Positions 12,740 through 26,332 of a DNA stretch of 64,000 nucleotides are shown in pieces. Location of the stretch: assembly GCA_023079485.1 (NCBI GenBank), contig CM041091.1, positions 33,316,146 to 33,380,145 on the forward strand, read 5' to 3'. The position numbers and the translations under genes are program-made. Each line of letters opens with the position of its first letter. Positions within the stretch are counted from its first letter, which is position 1. The notes below the pieces were generated by a model that worked only from the letters and a program-made list of their open reading frames with translations, was not told where the DNA came from and made no database searches. This DNA is from Archilochus colubris. Its lineage: Eukaryota > Chordata > Aves > Apodiformes > Trochilidae.

Positions 12740-15700
12740 GTGAGCAGCACCTTGGTGACCAGGTCATGATCACAGTTTTAGGGGCTCCAGACCTCTGGAA
12801 GTGCAAGGTTTGTCCTTGCAGCCCAACCTGGGGGAGGGTGCACCAGGTTAATGTGGTTCCATTAGAAGGGTGAGAGGATTCCAGGTGATGGAATGGTGGT
12901 GAGCCTTACTGCAGGTGGAGAGCAGTAAGGAGTGAAAGCAAAAACTATTTACATTAAATTCTTAAATTTAATTTTAAATAAAAAGCAATTTAAAAGCAGC
13001 TTTTAAATTAAAAGGATCGAGCTAAGTGTCCAGTGTTAGTGGTGTGTGTTGTAACTTTGGCTGTGATATATTTTATCAAAAGCTTTGAATTGAGGTTTGG
13101 TGCTCAGTGAGGCTCTATGGAAACAAGGGGAATTTTTGGCATCTTTTCTGTCTGAAGCATCATTCTTTCCCTTTAAGCTGTCTCCCAGCTGAAGTAAAAC
13201 AACATATAGACCTTTTAGAGTGTGCTATTCATCCCTCCTGTCTTATTTTCTTCTTCTACATTAGTGGGATGTTGAAAGCTAAGTTGAAGCACTTGTTTTA
13301 CAGATTTTTTTTTTGTTTTTTTTTCCTCCAAGGTGAAACATTTTCTTCTTTTTCTAGATGACTGCAGGTAAACTAACCTAAACTAAGTGTTTATGTGCCA
13401 TCAGAAGAAGTTAATGAGGGAGCAAATAGACAATGGTTCACTGATAAGGAAATTTGAAAGGCTGCTTCTGTCAGATCAAAACTGCTGGGACCAGGTGATA
13501 AAACTTCTCTGGTTCCAGCTTAAAGAAAATTCTTAGTGGATTGGCTTTGCATGGGCAGGTCCAGCTCAGGTAATGCCTACCCACAACTATTCAACCTATG
13601 CTGGATCTAGTAATGTCCATTTCCTTCCAGTTAGCAAACAAGTATTGAGCCAGCTCAGGCTCTGCTGCAATCTGTTGTGTCCTTCATTTCCTAACCTTGT
13701 GGCTTTGTGCCTGGTGCAGCTCATGGCACTGGTAGAAGGTGGGATAGTGCATGGGTGTGCTGGCAAAACCTCTGAAATGAAGCACTGTTGCTCTTCTCTC
13801 TTGAAGTTTTCTTCCTGCTTTTGCACAAGTAACATTTGATGCTCACAGAATGAGCTTTTATGTTTTGATGGCACTTTTTATTTAGACTGCATGTGCAGTG
13901 ATTCTCCAAGCTTATGATTTCTAATGAGTACCTGTGAATGCATTTGCTCTACAGAATTCACCTTATGTGCAAGTTTAAACTTGGGGTAAAATCCCAAACC
14001 AAACCCAAGTGTAATGAGAATTCAGATTGGAGGATTGGGAGATCCTGGAGACTCTGAACCTTTTAAGACAGGGCTGGAGCTTTGCCCTAGGGCAGCCTCC
14101 AGTGTAGTAAAAGTCCCACTTGAGCAATGAGGTGTAGCACAGGTTGTAAATGTACTTCTGGCAGTTTTAGATGGTCATGGAGTAAGAATCAATCTGCAAA
14201 CCAGAGTCTACAATGTACTGCACCAGCATGTCCAGATGCACCTCAGCTTCACCTTTTCTTTTGCCATCTTCTTTCAAAATGATTCAGCCCTTATGAGCTG
14301 CATCAAATGATTTTAATCTGAATTTTTGCAAGAATAAAAAGGAGTGCAGGTGGAGTTGCTGGTTGTTGGGGCTTGAGTAAAATGATGCTGGTGTCTCTGA
14401 GCCCATTTTAATGCTTGGTTTTTCAGACACATAAATCAGTTTTACTCCTTTCCTTTCCTCAGGCAGCTTTCTGTGTAGTAATTTTTCCTTCTGCTGGCTG
14501 CTTTTAGGTTGCCAGCTCTTTGAGGTAGAAGTCAGTAATACCAAGTGTTTTACTTGACTGTCTTTGATAGGAGGAAATGGAGATAACTCAGATAAAGGAA
14601 GAAATGAGGGCTATTAAAAGCACTGCTAAGGAAGGATATGCTTATCTTTGACTTCCCTTATTCACCCAGTTTTTGTCTTCAGAGGTGGAAGGAGAAATTG
14701 TGTGTGGCTGGTTTGTTTTTTCAGCCTAACAAACTCAGCTCTTTGGGTTGCAGCCAGGGGTAGAGCCCAACATTACTGAGCTCCTGAGAAGCTGCAATGG
14801 ATCTGTGTTAATTGCAGAGTCATTAATCTGATCTCAGTCCAGTTTTATTGACAGATCAGTGCTGCAGAGGTTGTGTCTGGAGAACCAGCTGTGCTGGAAA
14901 GCTTTCCTACACGCTGAAATTCACTGGGAAATAAATGAAGCCCCAGCCTTTGTTAAATTTAGGTATTTTTTTCCCTTGCTTTGTGGGTTTGAGTTCTTAC
15001 TGCTAAAATGCAGCTTGATAGCTTCTCCTCCTCCTCAAGTCAATAATTTTTAACTGATAGGCAATGCTTTCATGTAAGTATCCAACTAATCCTGTGTCAT
15101 ACTGCAGAAATGAGATTGTCTTTTCTAAAAGCAAGACATGCAGTACAGGATTGGGGAATTGATTGAAACCTGTAAAATGCCCAGAAAGCCAAACAGCACT
15201 TCATCAGGGTATTCCTGTTGGAGAAAATGCTCTAATTCTCTGCTTTGAGAGGTCAGTAAAGAATTATTTGTGTTTCCAAAGGCATTAAAATCCCCAAAAC
15301 ATGAATTTGTGAAGCTTTGAAGACTTTTGAGGTGAGAGGGCTGAGTGTGGGAATAATTTTTGAGTCTTTGTCCTTGAAGAGTGATGTTGGGTGATGGATG
15401 CTTCAGTGGCCTTCAAGAAACCTGAAGAGACCTTGAATGAAGACTACACTGTGGTGCTGAGGTTTTCTGTGCCTTTAAGAAAGAGTGTAAAAGTTTTAAA
15501 CTTATTTCACTTCATTTCTGGTTTTATTGTGTGCCATTTGCATGTTTCCTTCTGAACTTTAAGGTAACTTCTCTTCTTTGCAGAGCTTGTCCAACCCCAC
15601 ATCTCTTCTTCTTTTCATGTCTCTCTCCTTTCCCAAAAATGCCCACTTCAGACCCTGAAATGAGGGAAGCATTTCCTTTGAGTAGCATCTGTAACAGGTC

Positions 15701-18700
15701 TGTGTTGAAGCCTTCTGTGGAGTATGTCCAGTCAGAAATCTCAATTAATGAACTAGCATGGAACAGGTTCATTATAACCTGCACATTTCCAGGTCTAAAA
15801 GTGACAGTACATATGGTTGGTTAGGTAGATCAAGTGGCTTGTCCTTGCACACTTCAGAATTTGGGGTTTCTGTAAATAGTGATTTATCTGCTTTGTTTCA
15901 TCCCATGGAGCTGTTTGTGTTCTCCCTTGCTTGCTTTTCCAGATGACTTCCAGCTAATTGCCAAGTGAGCTGTGAAGCTGCTGTGCTCTTCAGGAGTTAG
16001 GAAGTGGAGTTACCTCTCCAGTAGGAAATTCTTAGCTTAATAAATAGTAGTAGACAGCACAGAGCATTGCTAAGAGTTCTTGTAGTTTAATTATGACTCA
16101 AATGACAATCTTTGGCCCCGTGCTGTGCAGGGGAAGTGAGGTTACTAAGCACAGGATTTATTTCTTCAGATGCATTAAATAAATGAAGCATAAAATAAAG
16201 AAATGCATTTGTCAGTGTCCCTCCCAATGCAATGTTTCTCAATTGACAAAAATGTATTGGGTGTATTTAGCTTCAGCATAGTTCCTGTGTCAGTGTCTCA
16301 TTTGAAGTCTTTGCTTGGTTGCTCCTAAGTTGATAATGCCTCCTGAGCATCCTTTTTATAGAGATTAATATTTTATTCTCACTGCACATTCCTATGGCAT
16401 TAATCATTGCAGGTTGGGCTTGTGCAGCAGAGAACAGATGTCAAATTATTGTTGCCTGTAATCACTGTGCAGCATCCTTATGAGCCATCTTCAGAGCTGG
16501 CTTTGGAGCAGGAGGCTATGGGTTTATCAAGGTTGCCCATTAATCAGGGCTGGGAGGTGTTGGTAATGATGGGCAGGCTGCTGAAGGTTCACCTTCCCTC
16601 TTCTGTGCTTCAGAGTAATCAAAATGCAGTGGTTTTCAACAGAGGTTATAGCAAAAGATGCCCTTAAGATGCTCTTAACTCCTTACAGAGCAAAATGCCA
16701 CAGATTTGTTAAAAGTATATAGATGGAAATATGCTTACTTGGGGTTTTATTAGTGTTTTATGGGCTTGTTTGTTTTCTTGGGTTTTTAATCTTTACTTTT
16801 TTTTTGAATCCAGATCTTTTCATCAAACACCCAGTACCCCGTGCTGCTTTGTTTTATCCTCCCACGTTCTAAAAACTTCCAAGAGCTCCAAACAGCAGAG
16901 CAGATGCTCAGGAGTTGTTGCTGAGGAAGGCAGAAAACCTGTAAAGTGGGAACTGAGGAGTGTTGTCAAACCTCCCCGAGGGAGCTCAGCCTTTTGTGGG
17001 AGAGGTTGTGTAATTCCAGCTGAAGCAGGGTGACAAATCAATTAGTTTCTCCTTTCATAAAAATGCAGCCTGAATCCCTTCCCTGGTGATCACAGCCACT
17101 CTGGGCAAGCTGGCTCAGAGGTGACTTAGCTGCAGTTTTTGCCTTCTGCATGCTTGCAGATTGAGCTCTGACCACGTTCTACTTGGGGGACCTCACTGGC
17201 ACACAAAATATTTTCCAACCTCAAATCAGGGGCTTTTAAATTATTAAAGTTGCCTCCTCTCCCAGGCTTTCCAGAGGCACATTCAGAGGCTTTGCTGCAG
17301 TGTCAGGGTTCTTTCTCTCCCTTGCATCCTGTGAAAGGAGTTTGCTAACACCACTGGGCTTTGGCTTTTTTCTTCATCTGCTCTTTTCTTCCCATTTTAC
17401 CCAAGGTAATGACACACACAGAGGGTTCCCAAATGTGTGGGCAGAAGGCTGTGATCACAAAGCATCTCTGGGGATACTGGACTGAATTGAGTTTACAGCA
17501 TTCACTGGACTGAAATTGATATGGAAAATGAAGTTAGTTTTGTCCTACACCCACCTGAGGATTCCTTTCCTGTTGTGCAGCTTCCAGCCTGTGTGCTGAG
17601 GATCTTTCCTAGGGATGAGTTAGGGGATGAGTTACCTGGAGGAGGCAGAAGGCTGTGTGCTCACTGAGTTTTGAGTCCTTTGGCTGCTTGGAGCCATTGC
17701 AGTTGACTTGAGGGCATTTGGCAGACTCTGCCCAGCAGCTCTTTACCCATCAAATCCCTCTTTGTCTCATCCATCATCATACCTGATCTTCTTGAGTGGC
17801 AAAACCAAGTCCTCTTGAGCCCATACACCTTAGCCTTGGGACTCAGCAAGTGGGAGTAATTTACACCTTTGCACTCTGTAATTCCTGAGTCAGATTTGCC
17901 ACTTCAGGCCAAAACCCGACACCTTAAGCATGGATTGAGTTCTTCATCCTTGGCACCCTTTTGCCTCTTAGCTCTTTTATTTGGTACCTGCAGTGTGTGT
18001 TTTAGTACTGCCTCCTCCAGCCCATGCCTGGCTGTCTGTATGTCTGTATGTATATGTGTATGTATGTATCCCGTGCAGGCTTTCAGCTGAGCCTCAGATT
18101 TTGCCATGGAGAGATGTAGAAGTTGTCATTTGCTCCAGGTGAGTACTCAGCTGCAGAAAGACCTTCTGGAGCATTGACACCCCCAGTGCAGCATCTCCCA
18201 AGTTCTGATGGGAGGGACCATCAGGGATGGTTGGGGGTGGAAGTGCACATTCCCTTTCTGGATGCCTCTTCAGAAAAAGATGGAGCCAGTGAAGGTGGTG
18301 ACTCCAAGCCAGGGTCTGGCTTTAGTTGAGGCAGCTTTCCCCTCATCCTTTACTCCTCTCATCCATATTTACTGTGGCTCCTCAGCACCACTTTGTTCAT
18401 CCCATAACTCCTGACTTCTTCTGGATGCCCATTGTGTCCACTGCAAAAGGGCAGAGACCCAATCTGTACCCATAAAGAGAGCATTTGATTGCAGAAGGAG
18501 TTGAGTAGCACTCAACTGCTACCAAGAAGAGGTTTCCTTGTGTTCAAAGTGTTCCTTGGAGCTGTTGACCTCTTGGCTTCTCAGGGACTGTTGGGTATAA
18601 CCCTAAGTAAGAGCTTTCACACTGCAGTATGGGGTCATCTCCTCTTCAGCAAGGTTAATCTCCAGCTTTCAGTTTTCAGCCTCCTGCCTCGTGTGCTCTG

Positions 18701-20593
18701 TTTGTTGTTTGCACTCTTGATGTCAGGCTGGTGTTTGCTGGTCCAGAGCTATTAGGAATCCTCATAAATAAAGAGGTAATTGAGTGCTCAGGAGCATTTC
18801 TAAATATTCCAGGGGCTTCAGCTTTTGTGTGAAAATAATCTCTAAGCAATTATATAGTCATTAAGGACTGCCATGGAGCCTCCTTATGAGTCAGCCATAT
18901 GCCATCAAGTCCAAGCAATTTGGGTAATATCAGTAAAGAAAAAAATGTCAGTGTGTTGCATCTTTTGTGTGACTGTCAAGAGCTTCATCCATATTTTCCC
19001 AGCTCCTGTATAATTAGAGATCTCATGGGCCAACTGCCAATGGAGCATTTGACAAAGTGAATTCTTCAGTTGTGTTTCTCAGAGATCATCTGCCAGCTGG
19101 ATTCTTTTAGTACAAAGGCAGGTTTTGTGGGTTTTGGTGGGTTTTTTTGGTTTGTTTTTTTTTTTTTGAGTAACCCAGGTTGTGATAGTGTATTTCCACA
19201 TGTCAGGAAAATAAAGATTTCTTAATGACAACTATATGTCCATATACACACAGAGCTGTGCTGCTTTCTGCCTTATGCATGTGGCTCCTCTGAGAAGGAG
19301 CTGCCTTCTGGCTTGCTAATCCAGCACTTGGTGTAATTACACAATTTTCCTAAGCAAAGCAGAGCTCACACCTTCTTCCAGAGGTACAGGAGGTATCTGA
19401 GCAGGTTGCGAGGGAAGGGGGTGGAGGAACTGGTTTCTGGTAGGGTAAAATAATTGGAAAAATCTCAAATATTATTCCGAGGAGGTGGGAGAATACCAAA
19501 TGCTCTTAATTCCTCCTTGTGCCTTCCTGCTTTTCTTTCCCTAACCCTTCAAACATGCTTTAGGACTACCCTGATGGTTTATACCTGGGTAATTTGATCA
19601 TTAGTTCTGAGTCAGGCTCTGATGAGCAGAAAAGAACAGTTCCCTTCCTTTGGACATGGGTGTATTGGGGGCTGGGAATGGGGACACTGAAAAGTTTTAT
19701 CTTCACTCTGGTTTTTTTTCTGGTCTTGTGTTGGGGCTGATTGCTCCAGGTGCTGCTATCCCTGGCTGTGCCATCTCTCCTGAAGGAACAGGAGCATGGT
19801 CCAGGGTTAGGAGTGAGCCCTGGGTCCTTGCACTCTCCTGTGCAAGGGAACTTGCAGATGATACATCCTGAGCCTTGCTAGGTCAGTGTTACTGATCTAA
19901 CTACCTGAAGTATCAGTGCTGACAGCTTTAGGGGTATCAGGTTATTTTCCTTTACATTCATGACTAGAGCCAAAACACTGCATTCTTTACCTCTGTCCGT
20001 TTTCCTCCCCTTCCTTAGCTCTTTCCTGTACTTGCCTTACACAGGGCAGGCAGACAATACATCTGAACACCAGAATAAAGTCTTTCAGCAGCATTTTTAG
20101 CAGCATTTAAGACCCCTTATGCTGGAGCTGCTGGAGAGCAGCATCTCAGTGACTCAGGTTTTACACTCAGGCCATGCTGCATTGGAAGCCAGGGCAGGCA
20201 GAGGAGAATAAATTTTCTATACCTTGCCAACACTCAACCAGCTGAGCAGGTGGGGAGCTGTGCTTGTACATGATGTTTTGTGGAATGGCACTGGAGAGGT
20301 CCAGGGAACCAGGGGTTTGAAGGAGATGCAGTCAGTACCAAGTTGAGTGCTCAAGTACTTGGCTTGGGGAGGGTGGGAAGAGTTTTGTCCAAGTGCTGTT
20401 AACTCAGTGAGTTCATTTTAATTTCCTTTTAACTTGTTCAGGTGTTGGTTTTGGATTGGTGATTGGAAATCTGGAAGTGGTATACTTTTTTCCTTAATTT
20501 TTATTTGTTTTATTTAAGCACTGGAGCAGATGAACTCCCCAGCCTGAACAACCCCTGAAAGCTGTGGTTGTAACCTTGTGTTTTTGTGTGCAG
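12740..20593 (+). other. DOCK1: DOCK1 intron (~7.9 kb)
   Basis: This AT-rich intron contains a TATG/TCTG simple repeat at 18032-18069 and a T/G-rich tract at about 19128-19168. No exon or convincing coding frame was found. Frames such as 15531-15824 (+) and 15524-15784 (-) overlap on opposite strands and have no recognisable domain. Confidence 0.8.
18032..18069. repeat. TGTC/TATG tetranucleotide repeat
   Basis: Imperfect units TGTCTGTATG and TATGTGTATGTATG repeat through this intronic stretch. Confidence 0.75.
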
Positions 20594-20721
20594 ACTGCAG
20601 GGAGATCTTGCTGCCAACAATGACAGATCAGCTGAAGTATCACTTGGAAAGACAAGAAGATTTGGAGGCTTGTTGCCAGTTGCTGAGTAACATCCTGGAA
20701 GTGCTTTACAAGAAAGATGTG
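20594..20721 (+). CDS. DOCK1: DOCK1 internal exon
   Basis: This 128-base exon begins with two bases that complete the aspartate codon, then encodes CREILLPTMTDQLKYHLERQ, then EDLEACCQLLSNILEVLYKK and DV. The acceptor is ttttgtgtgcag|AC and the donor is GATGTG|gttagt, slightly off the consensus gtaagt. The two-cysteine ACCQLL segment and the charged, leucine-rich pattern fit the helical repeat region of DOCK1. The frame is continuous with its neighbours on both sides. Confidence 0.95.
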
Positions 20722-23020
20722 GTTAGTATCTTAGGCTTCACTGCTGATAAACCCTGAGAGGGAGCTCAGTAGAATGAATTGAACAGGTAACTCCTGAGGG
20801 CTTAAGGTTCTATTTATTTATTATTTTTCCCCTCCCTAAATAATGTATTTAAGTTGCCTTTTTACATAACCAGTGGGGAGGATGTGTTGTGTGACATTTG
20901 GAGATGTTTCTTACTGTTTCTGAGGCACCTACATTACAGCACTGCTACCCAAGAACACTTTTCCAGGCATTGGTTAGAGGATAAAACACATGTTCTTAGG
21001 ATTCAGACTTGCTTTTGTAAGTAGTGTGGCCTTTGCCAGGTGAAAAATGTTTGTTTTTTCCATGGTGAGCATTTTAGGAAGTTAAGGTTTGAGTTAGATT
21101 GATACTGGCCTGCTAGGACAGCCTGGAGGCTGTGTACACACACACACACACATATGTATATAGATAAAAACACAAACATATTTTTTCTACACAGCAAACT
21201 TGTGCACTGAATGTCATTAAAAGTTAGAGTAGAATTCTGCTTTTTGGTTAGAAACAACCTCAGTTGGAAGGTGTGGCTTTTCCTGCCTGAATACTCCAAC
21301 CTCTGCAGTGATTTTATCCATTCTTAATGTCATCCCACGAGACACTTGGACGTGAGAACCTGTGCAGTGCCCTGGGCTGCTTTGCAGATGTGCACCTTGT
21401 CTAATAGTGCTTTTTTTGTCTTTTTTTGACTTCACACAAATAGGTAAATATTTGGGCTTTGGAGAGCTGCAGTGATTTGATGCCCTCTTAAAGAAGCTTG
21501 GGCTGATGAAGCTGCTGCCTGAACCTTCAGTCCCCCGTAGGCTCCCATACACTGATTTAGTTGGAAAGGACCTCAGGGCTCAGCTCCTCCTTGTATCTAG
21601 CATCTGATTTGACTGTTTTTGGGGGGTTTGTTCTGATTTTGTGTCTTTTTCAAAGTAGTTCTCTGTGACTGCTCCTGAGAATTGGGTTATTTTAAAATAA
21701 GGACTTATTTATTTTTTGACAGCTTGGCTGCTCCCTGTCACTCTTTGTTGGCTGCATTTCTCTCTCTGGTAGCAACTCACTCCTACCTCCTCCTTCTTCA
21801 GGGGGCTGCAGAAAATAGGGATCCATTTGCTGGTGGAGTGGGGGACAGGGAAAAAAAGGGAAGCACTGAGTGAAAAACCAGGTGAAGTAAACCCAAAAAT
21901 GTGCAGGAGCTGCACAAGTGCTGGGTATGCAGAGAGGAAGAAATCTTAGGAAAAAAAAATAATTGTGAGAGAGAATGCAGGGAGAGCTGAAGGGTGGAGA
22001 GAAGCAGGGTTCAGAGATAAATTTAGTCTGCCCTGAAGGTGCTCCTTGTACCAAAATTGTAAGGTTTATCCTCCAGGCAGATCTGTCAGCTGCAGAAGTC
22101 TCTGGAGCAGGAGCTGTGTGTGTGTCCTGGTGCTGCAGCACTCTCCAAAGATGCAAATGGATTTTTCACCTCTGCAAGTCTGTGGGAGTGAAGAATAATC
22201 TAGTGATGAGATCTGGATTATTACCCAGGGAAGAAACTGGTTCATCAGAATGTTTGATGGTCAAGAAGCAAGATAAAGATGCTGCTTTCCTTAGATAATT
22301 ATCTGGGAACCACTTGGAGCTGCTGGCTGTAGAATTGTTTCCCCTGTCTGTCTCACAGACCCTTTTTGAAGTCTCCTTCAGAGCAATGAAAACTAGGAAG
22401 AAATCTATTTATAAAAATAAAAGATGGGAGCAAAGCTCAGCTGTTTCTTTCTCATTGTCTTGAGCTCCTGTAGCCATCATTGTGCATGAGGTTTCTGAAC
22501 TTTCTCAGTCAGCTGCACTGAAGTTTTTTTTCTAAAGAGTTGAAAATGAAATAAGTGGCAAATATCTCCAAATACAAAACCACTAACTTGAGAAAATTGA
22601 CTGTAATTGCAGTTCCTTAACCCAAGTTTTGCTTTGCTTTTTTTCTTGCTTTTGACTGAGCTGTTGCAGAATAATTCCCCAGATTTAGTAGTGCCCTGTG
22701 GGCTTTTGGTGTTGGAAAAACAACTCAGGGAAATGGAATTATAAGGTAACTAATTGTTATAGGCTTGCCTCTGTTGCCAGTGCCTTTTCACTTAAATAAT
22801 TGTACCAGTACATGTTAATTTATCAGTAACATATTAATAAAATAGACTTTGAGTGGTGTTTGATGAAACGAGAGAGAAATATTCTGCTTTTTATCAACAG
22901 CAGTGACTGATGTTTTATTTAAGTTCCACGAGACAGGAGGATTTAAAGGCAAGCATGAGTGGCTCAGTTGTATTGGTGTCTGTTCTGTCTAGTTACCACT
23001 AATTTATTCTTTTTCCTTAG
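20722..23020 (+). other. DOCK1: DOCK1 intron (~2.3 kb)
   Basis: This intron carries a CA microsatellite at 21133-21163. A short stretch around 21553-21590 vaguely resembles the end of an avian CR1 element (ttggaaaggacctca), but it is too short to call. The frame at 21692-22156 (-) has no recognisable domain. Confidence 0.8.
21133..21163. repeat. (CA)n microsatellite
   Basis: Roughly ten CA units are followed by TATGTATATAG. It lies in the DOCK1 intron between the exons ending at 20721 and starting at 23021. Confidence 0.85.
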
Positions 23021-23116
23021 GGCCCAACACAACGACATGTCCAGATAATCATGGAAAAGCTATTGAGGACAGTAAACAGAACAGTCATTTCCATGGGACG
23101 TGATTCAGAGCTCATT
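23021..23116 (+). CDS. DOCK1: DOCK1 internal exon (last in window)
   Basis: This 96-base exon has complete codons at both ends and encodes GPTQRHVQIIMEKLLRTVNR followed by TVISMGRDSELI. The acceptor is tttttccttag and the donor is ATT|gtaagt, a strong consensus. It is the last DOCK1 exon I can find. The expected continuation of the protein (a GNFVACM-like start) was not seen in the remaining 40.9 kb, which holds the INSYN2A gene on the opposite strand. Confidence 0.95.
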
Positions 23117-24019
23117 GTAAGTGTCTCTTGATGTAACTTAAATACCTTTGTCACATCTTTTTGAACCTGACTGTAATAGAATTTAAGTCTCAGGTGACCC
23201 AAAGCAATCAAAACCTTCTCTGTCTTTGTGTTCAGTAAGCTGTAAAACATTGGCTTGTAGCTTTCCTGTGGTTTACACAGGGGGAGGAAAAAAATATTTA
23301 AAAAAACCAACAAGGTGAGCAGGCTGTTACCCAGATTTTAGATGTCTGTGTTGGCCAAAGAGGTGTTATCTGTAAGTAGCCAGATGAAAAGTGGGGAAAT
23401 GAGACGTGCATGGAGGTTACCACACTGGTAATCACTTGCCCCTACAAGCATTTATTTGCCTTTTTTTGACTCCAAGTAAAATAACAAAGGAAATGGCAAT
23501 ATTCAAATGATTGAAAAACAGAGCCTGAAATTATTGTGGTTTGACAACCCAGGGGAAGGAAGGAGCAATCCATGTGTTCAGGGATCATTAATACTGGGGT
23601 AAGCAGTGGAAAGAGGATGAGGGCTGCTGACATCTGAAATGGGGACAGATCTTTGTGTTTTGGGAGTCTTGCTGTGTCTTTACCTTGTATTCTTCCTTCA
23701 GTGTCTGCATCTGGCAAATAATATATGAGAAACTGGTCAAAGTGAAGCAGGTTTTTCTTGTCTGAGTAGCTGTCCTGTTCTGCATTAATTGTGTTCAGGT
23801 TGGTTTGGTGCACTGATTTCTCTCTTTAAAAAGGGTTTATTTGCTTGTCAGATACGAGTCCTTTTTTTTATTTCCCCTTTTTTTCCAATTTTATTTCTCT
23901 GTGCCATTGCACACAGCAATATTTGATTTACTTCAGAAGTCTCTCTGTCCTCAGCACATTTCACTCATCTGCTGTTGTTTGGGCACGTGGTGGTGCTTGT
24001 GCAGGCAAAGATGCTGAGG

Positions 24020-24064
24020 TTTAATTTAATCTTAATTTAATCTTAATCTTTAATTTAATCTTAA
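24020..24064. repeat. TTAATTTAATC short tandem repeat
   Basis: The motif TTTAATTTAATC/TTAATC repeats about four times, imperfectly. Confidence 0.75.
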
Positions 24065-24631
24065 ATGCATCATTCACTACCTTTTGTTCTGATGTATTCC
24101 ACTTTTATCACTTTGAATTGCAGTTCTAGGTTTATTTGTTGTAATAAAGCTGTAATGGATCACCACCAGATCCATTGTTGGTGGAAGAAATGAGATTTAT
24201 AGAGATGATTTTGAGAGAATGATCCGGTGCTTGGATGCAGGAGCAGGGAGGGGAAATCAGGAGGTTTCTATGTGGTTTTTACTTGGTGTGTCACCACAGA
24301 AATATCACTAAAATGCAGAATAGAAATGAGTGCACACCCTTTCTGTGTGAGGCTACAGAAACTTCTTCACTTCACTTCAGATTTCTAAGTCTTGTAAGAT
24401 ACACATCCAGAAACCCTTTCAGTTAGGGTTAGGATGTGAATTAATTGTTGTTTTGATGAACGTGCTGTAGATGATATTTAAAAAATGTTAATTATTCCTT
24501 TTGCATTTATCAGCTTGCTTTGGAAAACTTCCCCTGGATGTATTTTAGCTCAGTTCAGTTGTATCCAAATTATCCCCAGTGAGCATGAGTAGAGCTTGGA
24601 ATCACTGCCTGACACTGTAATTATGGGATGA

Positions 24632-24689
24632 GTGTGTGTGTGTGTATGTGTGTGTACATATATATATATATATATATAAGTATATATAA
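24632..24689. repeat. (TG)n(TA)n microsatellite
   Basis: A run of TG units interrupted by TATG passes into a run of TA units. It lies in the long DOCK1 intron and is likely polymorphic. Confidence 0.9.
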
Positions 24690-26311
24690 TGGAACCAAGT
24701 GTTTTCAAGGAGTGCTTAATCCTATCTTAAAATTCACTCTGGTCCTGAAGGGTTCCTCCTGTGATCAGCCAGGAAGGATTCCTTTTTGTGGTGTCAGCAA
24801 AGCAGGAAAAGTAAAATGCAAGTGATAATTAGGAAGGATAACCTGAGGCCTTTTGGATCAGAATCAAGTTGAAATTATGTGTTAACTTTTCTTTTGCCAA
24901 TACTTGCATGGTATTACCTGGGGTTTACATTAGAGGTTTAACCAGGCAGGATGAGTAGAAAAAGGAATTTAAAAAATAAGACCTTATAGAGGTCAAGAAA
25001 TGATAATTTTTTTTCAGAAGAAATGAAGTACAGGACACAGCAGTTTGTCTCTTATGTAAAGAGAGATACATTGGGTACTAGGGCTGGCATGTTTTCATCT
25101 TGAAGAAATCCTTAGCAGCATTCTGCTCACCCAAAGCCTAATGCCTTGTAATACACTTGAAATATAGAAAAAGTTGACAGATGAAAAATGCTGAGGTATT
25201 TTCCTTCAGAAAAATGTTGATAAAAGCTGGATGAGCTGCAGTACCTCCCTGACCAAACCCCTGACCCTCAGTGTAAGGCAGGGGACCAGGCAAGGCAGGA
25301 CCAGAACATCTGTTGAGATGTGTTTGCTTCACTGTATTACAAATATTCTACCTTAATCCAGGAAATATAAAAGGGTTTTGGTGCCTCTTACCTGATGCCT
25401 GCCTACCACATCTCAGGCTGAGGGCATGTTGCCTCAAAAGAAAATCCATAAGTTGATTGTGGTTCCTTGGATCCTTTTTTTAGGATAATTTTCAAGTATC
25501 TTTTGTCCTGGTAACTCTTGAAAAGCATTCTGTTCCATGCACGTTGGAGCACTGACCTCTTTTATGAAATCCCAATTGCCTGCTGGTGATGGTAGGTCCA
25601 GAGTGAATCAGGACTCCTCCCTAGCTCCTTGTGGCCAGCAGCTTGCTGTGTTTTCATTTCCAAAGCCAAGAAAAACGAGTTAGTTGTGAACTCTTCAATT
25701 TCTGAAAGGATGTCCAGATGGGGTTTTTGGATCCCTGTGCGTACAGTTTTTGGAAGACCCTTCAGTTGGCAGGTTCTGTGCAACTCTGTGATCACTGTTG
25801 ATGAAATAGTCTTGGTTCCTTTGTAGGGGGGAACAAATCAAATTCAGTTTTGATACAGAAAAAAAAAAAAAATTAAAATCTAGCTCAGAGATGTAAGAGT
25901 AAAATGTGTAGGAGGTGGCTTTTCCCCTGAGACTCTGCCCTTAACTCTGAAGAACACGAATTGGTCTGTGGGGAATGGTTGTGTGAACACCTGCTGGGAT
26001 TGGGGAAAAAATGGTATTTTAGGGACTCTTTGGATGTGTGACTGGGAAGCAGTGCACAGGAGATGGTTTTATGACTTCACTGATGTGTGGAGTGTTTCCC
26101 ATGTTGGGTTTTTTTGCTTTTTTTTTTTGTCCCCTCTACACTTTAAACCAAGGGTGTGTTGAAACCAAAGCAGAAATGCCACAGAAATCAGCAGGACTGA
26201 AGTGATTTGTTGATGCTAGGTGTGAAAGACAGCTGAGGTTAATAGAGGGAAGGTTTAGAGGTGTCCCCTGGGGAAGGACAATCTCAGTGGGGTGAAGATG
26301 AGACCTGTCCA

Positions 26312-26332
26312 AGGAAGGAGGAGGAGGAGGAG
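26312..26332. repeat. (GGA)n short repeat
   Basis: Five GGA units lie in a row within AAGGAAGGAGGAGGAGGAGG. Confidence 0.75.

Noticed and set aside
21553..21590. Short CR1-like tail (ttggaaaggacctca)
   Set aside because: Too short and without the rest of the CR1 3' end; could be chance.
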